A stretch of DNA of 64,000 nucleotides from Struthio camelus (lineage: Eukaryota > Chordata > Aves > Struthioniformes > Struthionidae), in NCBI RefSeq assembly GCF_040807025.1, contig NC_090942.1, positions 43,788,911 to 43,852,910 on the forward strand, read 5' to 3'. Below are positions 12,204 through 22,700 of this stretch, in pieces (the first letter of the stretch is position 1; the number at the start of each line of letters is the position of its first letter). Both the position numbers and the translations under genes were made by a program. The notes beneath the pieces are model-generated. The model saw nothing but the letters and a program-made list of their open reading frames with translations, did not search any database and had not been told where the DNA came from.

Positions 12204-12452
12204 CTACAAGGTCATGATTTTTTCAACTTTATAAAAAATTCGACCTTCCATTACATGAGAAGTTTGTCTGACCAGAGCAACTTCTCGGCCCGTTAGATCC
12301 CAGGCGAGGCTTACAGGCTTCAGCAGACCCTCTCTGGCCATTTGCAAAAGCAGACGGACTTCCAACAGGAAGAGGGGTCGCTGCTCCCTAACAGCAAGAG
12401 AAACAAAGATACGGTCTTCACCAGACACATCTTCCAGTCCCCATTCAAGATT
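12204..12452 (-). CDS. Exon-like open frame in CSRP2 intron 1, function unknown
   Basis: On the minus strand a strong acceptor-like sequence (AATTTATGTAACTTTCAG) ends at 12453. It is followed, with codon phase 0, by 82 codons and a TAG at 12206-12204. The translation looks like a real amphipathic protein, for example RPLFLLEVRLLLQMAREGLL and KPVSLAWDLTGREVALV, with balanced composition and many G-starting codons, unlike most chance frames here. It lies on the CSRP2 strand between the non-coding exon 1 and exon 2. No partner exons, in-frame upstream ATG, downstream poly(A) tract or known family is recognised. It could be the last exon of an unannotated or overlapping transcript, a fragment of a decayed gene, or chance; frames of this length are common in 64 kb. 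Confidence 0.3.
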   Translation of the reverse strand, partial: NLEWGLEDVSGEDRIFVSLAVREQRPLFLLEVRLLLQMAREGLLKPVSLAWDLTGREVALVRQTSHVMEGRIFYKVEKIMTL

Positions 12453-12528
12453 CTGAAAGTTACATAAATTGGATATGCACAAGTTACAATTCCGTGCACA
12501 AGGGCTTTACTGTACCTTGAGCAAACAT

Positions 12529-12548
12529 CCCCCCCCCCCCCCCCCCCC
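12529..12548. repeat. C homopolymer, 20 copies
   Basis: A run of 20 C on the plus strand inside CSRP2 intron 1. It is likely to be length-polymorphic and hard to sequence accurately, so the exact count is uncertain. Confidence 0.9.
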
Positions 12549-15528
12549 GCAGATGGATATAATTTCAGTTTCTATGCTTCATTAACTCTGGGCCTCTCGG
12601 CTGATGGAAGCGCACCAATTGTGCCAACAATGGCATTTTGTTTTACTGCTGAGTCTATCATTCAGAGCACAGCACAAGCCAAAGCACACCTCACCGCAGA
12701 GCCATTTATTAAGGCTGCAGGGATATTTTGAACTCCTTCGAGGATATGCCTACACGGCAGAGAAGTTAGCGGGGATTAGTTCCCCGGCACCCTATTGCCA
12801 TCACATGAACTATGCCTTCGCCAGACAGCTTACATGAACTGAACCCAGCTACTCGAGGGACTGCTGCTTTGGAAGAAAGCAAAACTGTATCTCATACATC
12901 ATTTGCAACAGCCACACAGCAGGTTAGTAAGGAAGGACAGGCACCAGCGCCGATCCCACCTAACTACAGCTGTAGGAACAGTCTCCTACATTAAGCCAGA
13001 AGCTGCAATGGTCATGCCTGAACCTGACCTTCCTCCTCCCTGTCCTCAACTCACAAGGGTTGGTTAATGCGAGTTTGCTCCCCTTCGGTTCGTCACTGGT
13101 GGAGGACTGCTCATAAGCACTTGGGCCAATAAAACTACAGCTAAAGACTGAGTTGAGCTGTTCAGGCCTCATCCCCCCCTGCTCCTCACTGGCCCTTGTT
13201 TCAGGTAGCATTTTGAGCAAGGACCATGAGCTGGCCAGCTGGACGCCTAGCACTCACCTACTGTAATGCTCCTATCATCACCTGCGCCATTCCCCAAATG
13301 CTGCTGGCTCCCAAACACTAGTGTCACAGCAGCACTGTGGTATGAGTCAGGTGTTGGGCAGGGAGGGAGAGATTTCACAGAGATATCCCACTTCCACCTG
13401 CGCAACTCACCTTTGGTTATTTTTAGAGGTTCTCCTATGTCTGCAGACAGGGACAAGGGACACGGGACAGCACCCACAGGAAAAGCCTGCACCCTGCTGC
13501 CTTGATTCAGCTTCGCCTTTTGTCTCTTTTAGCCTGAAGCCAAGGACTATGAGTCTTTTAAGGAAGTCTCTCCAGCCAGGAGAGAAGAGTTGGAAACACG
13601 CCTGCACCACGCAGCCTCCCAGTCAGCAGAGGGAAGCGTTCATTTCACCTTCCTCTTCCTCCAAGAGCTCTCACCAACGCGTTGGACATACAGAGCCAAG
13701 AGGGTGACCGCAGCGCAGAGCAAGGCATCCTGTGGGTGCCACGGCTGCTGCTGCACCTACGAGATGTGACTCGCAAGGCACATCTCAGAGCAGCAGTTTT
13801 TGCTAAGCCCAAATTAAGTGGCCCATCATATTGGCACCGTTAAAGTAAGCAGCCTGCCCAAACAACCTGACCTGTAGCTCAGCAGAGCTTTAGGCATGCA
13901 ATGAGGGTAGCACAGTTCCCAAGTCAGACGTACTGCCAAGTAACTGCTAGAAGACCTTTGTCTGAGAGGAGCAAACAGCCATTCATGGCATGTGGGAAAA
14001 TAAGATTAGTTTATTAACGTGAATGGGGGCATCTTAGGTAAATTCCTAAGCAAAGGCTTAGGAAGCTTCAGCAGAGTGGCTGAGTAGTGCCGTTTTACAG
14101 CACTGACACTAATTACTGAGCTATTCCTTTGTTCAATATTTCTACAGGATTAGCACCATTACTGCTCCATGGTTTAGAACTAATGCTCTGACCAAGCTCA
14201 TAAAATTAGTTTTATGACATTTACCACTTTGTCTTTGTCATTCTTGGCACAACTGTAGTCTAAAAATTAAGATTCCATTTCTTTTATTCAAGCGTTTGGC
14301 TGTGCTACCGCACAGCAGCTGACATCAATCATGGCAAACGGCATCCTTAGTTAAGAGGAGTATAGGCTGCACAAAGCTTGGGAAAAGGAATGCATTAACG
14401 GGGCGGGAGAGAGATTGCTTTCCAACTTTGCACTTTCCGAAGCATAAGCTGTATTCTTCTGCCCTCTTTTGCACTCACAATCCTCATCCTCATGTTCTTG
14501 CATGCATTTAGTTCTTTAAATGACTTTTAATTACTTTATGAGCAAATGATTGTTTAGCTCCATGCATGCTAGAAGTGAAGACTTGGATTAGGTTTGCAGC
14601 TTTGCCACAGACTCCCCATGCAATATGGGGCTGCACGGGGCACAGCTCCACCCCTCCTGCCCACGGGTAGCATTAAGTATTAGACTATCTGGCAACCATG
14701 GGTCGACTCAAGTCCTCTGATAAGGACTCCAAAAGGTCATTAAATAAAGGAGTTGAAGCCAGTACTTCAAGGTGACCTTGGTCTCTTCCACAAAAGAGAC
14801 TTCTATTCGTCTTCCCCATAGCGTTCCCACGACAGCTTGTGTGGGAGGAACGGCAATATTTCTTCCATTATCCAACAGCGAGGGTCACCCCGAGGCAGGA
14901 GTGCCTGGAAGGCACCCCCGGAGGCACAGTCTGATGACAGGAAGAAGCGCTGCGCGAAGGACAGCAGACCCACACGCACCCCTGCCCACGGGCCGTTTCC
15001 TCAGCGCCACCCAAGAGCTCCTGCCTGTCCAGGTCTCATCTGAGAGCTTCGCTGACTTTCAGCGCGGCATTAAGCTCTCCTTGCTCCCTGAAGGCTTTTT
15101 GGCTGGTTTCGGCAGGCCCGCAGGGAGCCGAAGAGCAGAAATTAAACATCACCACCAGCACCAACAGCTTCAAGTTTTGATTGCGGGCTTGTAGGCAGCT
15201 ACTTTCCTCCCGTAAGAGACTCGGCCCGAGAGGGGGGCACTCTACCGGGCTAGCGCTCTCCGAAACACCAGCCACGGCAACGGCAAACACCTCTCCCACC
15301 CATCCCTTTGCAGAGGTTTTCCCACGAGGAGGACCCAGAGGAACCGCAGCCTATCCTTACCAGATAACGCCAGCGCTTTTTCAGCCACCAGTCCACGAAA
15401 GCCCAACGCGCGCCGGTGCGCCAGCCCGGCGGGGCTCCCCTGCTGCCCACCCTCGCCCCTCCGCGCCCCCGGCCCGGCGGATGCTGCCAGCTCGCCCGGC
15501 ATAAAAGTCAGATTCCGAGTTTTTGGGG

Positions 15529-15557
15529 TTTTTTTTTTAAAAAAAAAAAAAAAAAAA
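15529..15557. repeat. T tract followed by A tract
   Basis: About 10 T run directly into 19 A inside the CpG island of CSRP2. It is self-complementary at its centre, can form a hairpin, and is probably variable in length. Confidence 0.85.
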
Positions 15558-15677
15558 GCCTGCGGTGTCAAACATCAAAACCCAACCTGCCGGGCGCACC
15601 ACGAAAGCGCTCGTCCGGCTGAGACGCGCGGGCGAGCTGCACCCCGCGGCGGCCCCGACGGCACCCGCTCGGCCCCG

Positions 15678-15720
15678 TTTTTTGTTTTTTTTTTGGGGGG
15701 GGGGGAAGGGGGAGAGGGAA
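15678..15720. repeat. Poly-T then poly-G tract (G4-prone)
   Basis: Interrupted T runs are followed by 11 G at 15695-15705 and by GGGGG and GGG runs. The plus strand satisfies the simple four-G-run rule for a G-quadruplex. It lies about 60 bp inside the predicted first intron, next to exon 1. Confidence 0.75.
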
Positions 15721-15767
15721 GGGGAAATGGCACCGCAAAGCCCGTCCGCGGCACCCGCCCGACCCAC

Positions 15768-15810
15768 CTGCGCGCCCGCCCCGGCTCTCACCGCGCCTCC
15801 CGGCTCCTCT
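15768..15810 (-). other. CSRP2: Predicted non-coding exon 1 of CSRP2
   Basis: The sequence on the minus strand ends in GCGCGCAG|GTGGGT, a good donor, at 15768/15767. The upstream edge is set about 30 nt below the TATA-like element. A second, weaker donor (GGCGCG|GTGAGAG) sits at 15792/15791. Exon 2 begins 25 nt before the ATG with an acceptor, so an upstream non-coding exon is required, and this is the only CpG-rich candidate on that side. Confidence 0.5.
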
Positions 15811-15833
15811 GGGCCCGGCCCGGCCCCGGCGCT

Positions 15834-15843
15834 GCTTAAATGG
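15834..15843 (-). promoter_or_regulatory. CSRP2: TATA-like / degenerate CArG box of CSRP2 promoter
   Basis: The minus strand reads CCATTTAAGC within GC-rich DNA. It resembles a TATA-type element (TTTAA) about 30 nt before the presumed start. It also differs by one base from a CArG box CC(A/T)6GG, the SRF site typical of smooth-muscle genes. Its role is inference. Confidence 0.4.
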
Positions 15844-15877
15844 CCGAGGCGGAGCCAGCGCGGGTCCGGCCCAGCGC

Positions 15878-16700
15878 CGCCGTGGGGCCGGCCCCCACCC
15901 CCCCCACCCGCTGTGGGGCCTGTCCTGCACCTCGCCGTGAGGCTGGACCCCCATCCCGCCATGGGGCTGGGTCCCCACTGTCTGGTGGGGGCCGGACCTG
16001 CTGTGGGGCCAAGGCTGCACCTCGCCGTGGGGTCGGCACCCCCGTCGCCACCGTGGGGCCGGGCCACCGTGCCCACCATCCTGCCGTGGGGCAGGACCAC
16101 CATCCCCGCCGTGGGGCCAGGCCCCCAGCCCTGCTTATGCGACTTGAGTCTCCATCCCCGCTGTGGGGCCTGCCCTGCACCTTGCCATGGGGCTGAACTC
16201 CCATCCCACCATGGGGCTGGGTCCCCACTCTCCTATGGGGCCTGACCCACACCCCGCTGTGGGGCCAGGCCCCCCTCCCCGCTGTGGGGCCTGCCCTGCA
16301 CCTCGCCATGCAGCTGGGTCCCCACTGTCTGGTGGGGCCTGACCTGCACCCTGCTGTGGGGCCAGGGCTGCACCTCACCATGGGGTCAGCACCCCATCGC
16401 CGCTATGGGGCCAGACCACCATGCCCACCATCCTGCTGTGGGGCCAGACCCCATCCCCACCATGGGACCAGCCCCCCATTCCCACTGTGAGGCCTGCCCC
16501 ACATCCTGCTGTGGGGCCTGGCCTGCACCCCACTGCAGTGCTGGAGCCCCGTCACTGCTATGGGGCTGCTCTGCAGCCCTCACTGTGGGGCCAGACCTGC
16601 ATCCCGCTGTGGGGCCGGGGCTGCACCCCCAGTGTGGGGGTGGACCCACACCCTGCTCTGGGGTTGGCCCCCATTCCCGCTGCGGGGCCAGGGGACCCGC
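15878..16700. repeat. GC-rich minisatellite upstream of CSRP2 promoter
   Basis: About 30 degenerate units of roughly 24-25 bp. On the plus strand each has a GTGGGGC core (variants CATGGGG, TATGGGG, CGTGGGG) followed by C-rich spacers such as CTGCACCTCGCC or CCCCCATCCC. Units are clearly related but diverged, and some have lost the core (for example near 15937, 16308 and 16534). Because the period is close to a multiple of three, both strands show long stop-free frames of 118-226 codons with eight-residue periodicity. These are not genes. Confidence 0.9.
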
Positions 16701-19700
16701 ATGCCCAAACCGCCGCGGGGGCTGGGGGGCTCCAGCACACGGCGTCCAAGCGAGGGGTGAGGAAGGGCAGCGTCTGACTGCGCCGGCCACCTCGCAAAGC
16801 GGGTGGGCAAAGCAGAAATAGCCCAATCGCAGTTTCAGATATGACCAACGTTTTCAGGACTTTTTCACTTCTAAGCGTCTCTACCGCCCACATGAGGTCC
16901 ACGCAGGCCTCACGGTCGATTGCCACAGGAAAAAAGGGGGAAGATTTGCTGGGCTAAGCAGTTTGTTTCGCTGCGCTGACAGATACAGCGTGCGCGTCAC
17001 CCGGAGCAGGCTCCCGGGCGCGTGGGAGTCTGCCGGTCCCCGCACAAGAGGGATCGGCACCACTGCTTCAGTGTGGACCGGTCAGGAAGGGTTTTAACAG
17101 TTTTCACAGTAATTCGACGTGTCCACATCAGCTAGTTCACACTGCGGAAAACACCTCAGCACTTGAAGCCCCTCTTAAAAGTGGCCCCTTCCTCAGCGTC
17201 TGCAGGGCCATCGGGCGCTGCTGGGTTTGGTTCAGGTTTATGCACAGGGTTCGCTGTGTTTAGAGGGAAACGCAGGTTTATCTCCTCCTCTATTAATCAA
17301 ACACCAGATCAGCTAGTCATTACCCGTCCAAATGCCAAGGCGCTCTGTTTCAGCGCAGGAACAACTTCGTCGTGCGCACCAGAAACAAAGCCCAGCAAGT
17401 TCAGGGTAGGCAGTTTCATACAAAACGTTCAATGCGAGTATTGTAAAAAGAAATGGCAGTCAGTGAGACAGGCATGCAATAGATCCTGCCGGGACTGTAT
17501 TAGCACAGGTGGCTGGGCGTTGTTCGAGCCACTTTGTCCAACATCCTGGATACGTTCCGGGGCCAAACTGCTTGTATCACGAGATTAAAATTTACCTCCA
17601 CAAAAGGTATGTGCATGAGAAAGGTTAGTTGTCCTCTCCCATTAAAATGGGCTTCCAGTGTGTTGCAGCCTGTATTCTGGCAATCATGACTCACTGAGAC
17701 TTTTTTCCTTCCCGTTTATGGTTTTTTTCTTCTTCATTTGCAATGAATTGTGAATGACCAAATTGTGCCCAGTTTATGCACGTCTTAGTGCTCTGTTCCA
17801 TAGGCAAACTCAGTATCAGTTCCTGTGGAGTAAGGCCAAGAGCCTGACCTCAAAAGTAATGACAGAAATTTTACTCTACGTTCTGAGGGAAGGGAATAGA
17901 AACAGTAGCAAAAGTATTAGTGACTTTTGCTTCATGACTTGGAGATTACATTTAGGGATAGGAGCTCTCCGATTCAGAAAAATAAGGGAGATGTGTGAGT
18001 CAGACTAGGCTGACTCCAATTATGCCTGTTCTCTCTTGTCCAACCAGTCCCACTCCCAGCCCTGCTGGAACGAGGTGTAATGATGCTAAGTTATTTACCG
18101 TGCCTCCTCAGGTAGCCTCCAGATGCTACTAGATTTTCCCTTTTGATAGCATTTCCTAAAGACTATTGAAAGTAAACAAGAAGGACCTCAACAAAAAGAA
18201 AGTAGCATTCGGGCTCTATTAGGATTTGAACTGCTGCTTCTCAAAGCAAGGATGTGCTTACCATGACCAAGGCGTCCTGCGAATGTGAAATACAACACTC
18301 TTCTGGGCCTGCTCAGTGGTGAGGCCGGTTAGCGGGCAGTCTCTCATCCAGGAATTACTTTTCTCATTTCTAATATTTAGTCAGTCTGTGAGAAGTAGAA
18401 TAACTGTGAGGGACATTCATAAATACATCGGTAAGTCCATTACTATAGGAAGAACATTTAAGGACTATGTTACTACAACACTCAGGAATAAAAACTTTCA
18501 CCACATACTTTATTTCTATTGCTAATTACTATTCCCTATCAGTACATCTTATAAATATGCATTTACCTATATTCTATCTCATCGGCAGATCTCTTTTTCT
18601 CTTTTTCTCTCTTTCCTGAGGGCATGATACAGGATTTTTTAAAGGTAAAGTCTGCATCTGACCCTACAGCATTCCTCCTTGCTGTCCTGCACGCGTACAC
18701 CCTGTTACTTTGGATCATCTCTCCCATTCGCTTTTCATTGCTGAGTTCCCTGAGCAGGCCCGTTGCCCCATCCCCTGCCTCGCTGTCCTCTTCCTGCCTA
18801 ACTCTGGACTTCTGCAGTAAACTCCTCTGACTCACTTGCCCAAAACCTCCAACCCTGCTGCCCTTGCTCTGTTGACCTGCCACGTCTGGCTCTAGACTGC
18901 AAGCAGGGAAGTGCGCTACCCTTTTCTTGGCCATGCGAAAAGCCACAGGCAGCGCACACAAACAGTTCTCCCTGCGCTTGCAAAATTGACCCAAAGCATG
19001 TTCATTCATTGCTTTCACCTCAAACCAAAGTACTCCAGTTTGGGCTTTGCTATAATCTTATGTAAAAGTGCTTTTTCCATGTTTTTGGAGACTGAGTAAA
19101 TAATCAGCTTGCCTTTTGCTTCTCAAAAGACTTGCTGCCTGTCAGTGTCCTCAGGCCTTTTACATCCATGAAATACTTTCCACTCACCTGAGATTATCTT
19201 ATCCTGGTTTGATCTTCTAAGTATGGTGCCACGTGTCTGATTACAGTGGACAGTTAATCTGCTTGCTCTCCTGATAATCCTTGCTATTATCTTATGCAAG
19301 TTTATTTTGTAGTCCAGATTTTACTTTGCAGATTTCTTTTAGTCCTATTCAGACATAGTTTTTGTACAAAACTACTGATAGAGCTTCCTTAATTACGCTC
19401 TTGACAGAGCACAGTTTAGGTAATTTTCCTGTTATGAAAGATTATTTCAAAACTAGCATTAGAGCTAGCATTTGCTAGCCTTGCCAGTCAGATAGCTTTC
19501 AATGTTTTCCTTTGTACGTTGGTTAGTTTTTCACTGGCTAACTCCCCCCCGCCCCAATGGATTTTGAAGTTAGCTCTATGCAACATCAGCTAGTGAAAAA
19601 ATTAATTCGTACTCAGTATCACCCTTACTTGCACCTAGCTAGAAGGACATACCTATTTAGCTAACTTCCTTATCTAAATAAAATGGGTCCTCCTCAATGC

Positions 19701-22700
19701 CGCACCACCTCTCCTCCAGAGGTAGGAGCTGCAAAGGTCCTGCCTGGTGGGAGAGAGCGGAGGAGCACATTTCCCACCCTCGACTGCTCCGTCACCCAGT
19801 GGAGCATGGTGGCGTGGAGTGCACTGAGCACCGGTCTGCCGCATTGCCCGCAAACGTTGTGGTCACTGTCCCGGACACTGTCTTTTCCCCTCCTCCCCTT
19901 GCTATAAAGTTAGATTTATCCCAGTACAACAGCACTATGAGGAGCAGCTGAGCCATCTGCCATATCTTTTGCAACGTGGGAGGCTGCAGCACAAATCCCT
20001 GCTGCAGCCCAAGTATCTGAACGCAGTTTTCATGTGGCCAAGGCAAATGGACCAAACAATGAGATATTTGGGAGAGGGAGACATACAAGCGCCCTCCTGC
20101 CTGGATGCTGCAGAGTTACGGGGTAGGGCCGGGCAGGGACAGAGGAATAGCTGTCTTCAGCAGTCCCACTTCAGGGACTTGAGTTTATGAGCTCTGAGTC
20201 ACAGGGCAGAGCAGAAATTGAGGCAACTGTGGAGCTGCTCACTGTAGAAAATGGGGGTGCTAGTAGGAGTGTGAGGAGGCTGAGCAGAGGGGCCTTAGGG
20301 CCCGTGAGAAATCTCTGTGTACTCCTGTGTGCTTCAGCATAGGCTCTGAGCCTCCCCGTCCGGCTCAGCAAAGCATTCGGTGTAGTGGACATGGATGGGG
20401 TCCTCATAGTTGCCCAGGGAGATAATAGGGATCTTTACTCCTGCAAGGGTCCACACACATGTGTACCAGCCTACAACAGAAAGCCTCCCTTTTTTTTTTT
20501 TTAAACCTTGAAACATGCCTGCAAATAATTTGTCCTAATTTCCAGTCCTCAGACGTGGACTTTCAAAAACTTTTCAATTAAAGTTGTCCAGGATGTAGGA
20601 GACAATAAATCCTTGTGAACTGCTGAGCTCCTCGTTAGGAAACTGCGAGTGGGGTAAAACGCTTTCTCTAGGAAAGTCTTTACAAAACGCTGCTCAGAGT
20701 GGCCAAGAGTTTATGTTCATTCTCAGGGTCTTGCACACAATGGTGAAGCCTCAAGTGAGATTTTTCTAGGTTCATCTAAACCCCACAAAGATGGAAGAAA
20801 CACATGCTTGGTATGTAATCCTAAATAAGTTTAGCAAAGTAACACACAGTGTAGACTGCTGGTGCTGATGCTATCAGGTGACACTGCTGTAAAAGCCCAG
20901 CAAAATATTGAAGTTATTATATTGAAGTTGTGAGGTTTTGAATGGAGATTTCTGAAAAGCCTAGCAAAACATGAACTCTGTTTCAGGTGCCAACTCAGCA
21001 GAATACTAATACCTGTACTAGTAATGATGTCACCTTCCTGGCAGGAGACATAATTTAGGTTGAAAGTATTGATTTCTTTAATAAAGCTTGACTTATTCAC
21101 AGTACACTCACAAAGCCAGATTATCCCTTGTATTGTACCATGGAAAAACCTGCAGGCGAGAGCTTAGTAATCTCAAAGATGTACAAGCTTTGTCGCTGAC
21201 TGACAGAATTTCATTAGTGCAGGACAAAATTTGAGGACCCACACAGCTTGTTCCAATAACACAGGTACGAGTTTGGAGGAGGGCTTAATTTTAGATAGCA
21301 GGCACAGGGGGGAGAGCAAGGTGAAACGGTCTGACTGCTGTTTTCGGAAAGCTTCCCAGTTCCATTGGACTGCGAAGCGATTTGCTGGGAAGACATCACC
21401 CAGCAAGCAGATGGTAGCAGCACTAAATCCATAGCGTGAAAAAGCAGTGGTTAGGACGAGAAAAGAACCCATGTGATTTTTTTTCCCATCCACTCGATTC
21501 CCAGTATTAGTTTGGACCCTAAACATTTCTCCAACACCCTGGCACTGCTGCATGTAGCTTCTTGTCTTGATAAGGAAAGGAAGCATAAAGGAGAAAAGTG
21601 CCGGGGAGGATGATGCTCATCCGGTTCCCTGTTTGCCTGCCAAGGAGCACTGCCTTGGGCTGGGTTACATCACCTGCACCCAACCTTTGCCAAATCCAGT
21701 AGCAGTCTGGGGCCAGAGCTCACTGCTAGCTCTGGTGAGAAAGAAGGGGGTGGCTCCTTTCCATGTCCTCTTGGTGGAGTTTGCTGCGTCTTTATATCAA
21801 AGGAGCAGCATTTTGGACTCCACAAAAGCAGCTAGAGGGTGGTCAGCGTGTGAATTCAGCAACACGCCAATGCCAACTGGAAAGCAGGCTGTCTCTGGAT
21901 GCTGGGTTGCTACAAAATAGGTCTTTGATGTCCCTCCTTCTGGCAGCACAACGTGCTAAGATGCAGTGATGCCTCACCTTTCCCAGGCTAGGAAACTCAG
22001 AGCCAGGGAGAGGGAGGGACAGAAATTTTGGCAGGAAACTTGCCTAGCCTCCAGGGGAATAAGCTATTAAATGTGGTTGGTCTGTAACTTCTAGCATGTC
22101 TCCTCGCAACCAGGAGTGTTTTAATTACACTGACTGTCTGCAGAGGGGCTCTGCGGGATTGCATATTGTTCCTGTTCTCATTTGGACAAAAATGAGCATC
22201 AGACTCCTACTTTGCGACTGACTGTAATGTCTGAGTGGTAAACATAAGTCACTATGGAGCATACAAGCGTGCTACACAAATCTCTTTTCTCCAGCAGCAG
22301 AGCAGCAAAGGAGAGGTATACCTCAGCCTTTGTGCAATCCACTAGTAGAAGAAAGACCCGGGAACTAATCATATGCTTCATTATGCTATGCTTCATAAAT
22401 AACCTGGCAAAATAGGAGAGGCGGCACTGGGGTTGGGTGCAGGTGATGCTGCTAACTGATGTTGAGTGTGGCAGCAGCAGGAAGAGCCCGCCATAAGCTA
22501 CTGCCCACCTTCGTTTCCTCAGTTTTAGGACAGAGGAAACCTTTAAATCTCTGTAACAGACTCTGCCCAAAGGAGCCGGGGGGCCCTGTCTGCACTCAGC
22601 TTGCAGACGGGAGATGTGTGGCTAAATCCCCGTCTGCTGAGCCACGATCTTGCGTGTAGCAGTTGTATTTCTGACCTCCTCTGAACAGCCCATCTTTCCT

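Larger units (their letters stand above)
12098..15767 (-). other. CSRP2: CSRP2 intron 1
   Basis: A large first intron of about 3.67 kb, if the exon 1 donor at 15768/15767 is right. Besides the exon-like frame at 12204-12452 it holds a C20 run (12529-12548) and, at its 5' end, CpG-rich sequence (roughly 14.9-15.77 kb) with an adjoining T/A tract at 15529-15557. Such first introns often carry muscle regulatory elements, but none can be proven from sequence alone. Confidence 0.7.
7050..15810 (-). other. CSRP2: CSRP2 gene span, six exons (five coding)
   Basis: The transcription unit runs right to left. A non-coding first exon lies in the CpG-rich block (about 15810-15768). Five further exons follow at 12097-11961, 9973-9805, 8849-8717, 8075-7982 and 7356 to about 7050. 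Introns are about 3.67 kb, 1.99 kb, 0.96 kb, 0.64 kb and 0.63 kb, all GT-AG for the coding exons. The six-exon layout with a non-coding exon 1 matches what is known of vertebrate CSRP2. The transcription start and exact poly(A) site are estimates; the coding exon borders are firm. Confidence 0.9.
14880..15870. promoter_or_regulatory. CSRP2: CpG-rich promoter block of CSRP2
   Basis: GC content and CpG frequency rise sharply compared with the flanks, with many CGCG, GCCGG and GGGCGG-like words between about 15.38 and 15.87 kb. It encloses the predicted first exon and start site. Exact borders were not computed; they would follow from an observed/expected CpG scan. Confidence 0.65.

Noticed and set aside
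12170..12480. Intron-1 frame considered as an alternative CSRP2 N-terminal exon
   Set aside because: The frame ends in TAG before exon 2, so it cannot add residues to CSRP2.
15565..16245. Open frame of 226 codons, proline/glycine/alanine-rich
   Set aside because: It covers the CpG island and the minisatellite. High GC and a 24-bp period suppress stops, and similar frames occur on the opposite strand.
17163..17588. Open frame of 141 codons with several cysteines upstream of CSRP2
   Set aside because: The cysteine spacing does not fit a zinc-finger or LIM pattern, and it has no homology I recognise. It is probably chance in moderately GC-rich DNA.
19903..19908. TATAAA after a C-rich stretch, possible promoter
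   Set aside because: No exon, start-site context or conserved downstream element can be tied to it. A lone TATAAA is expected by chance.
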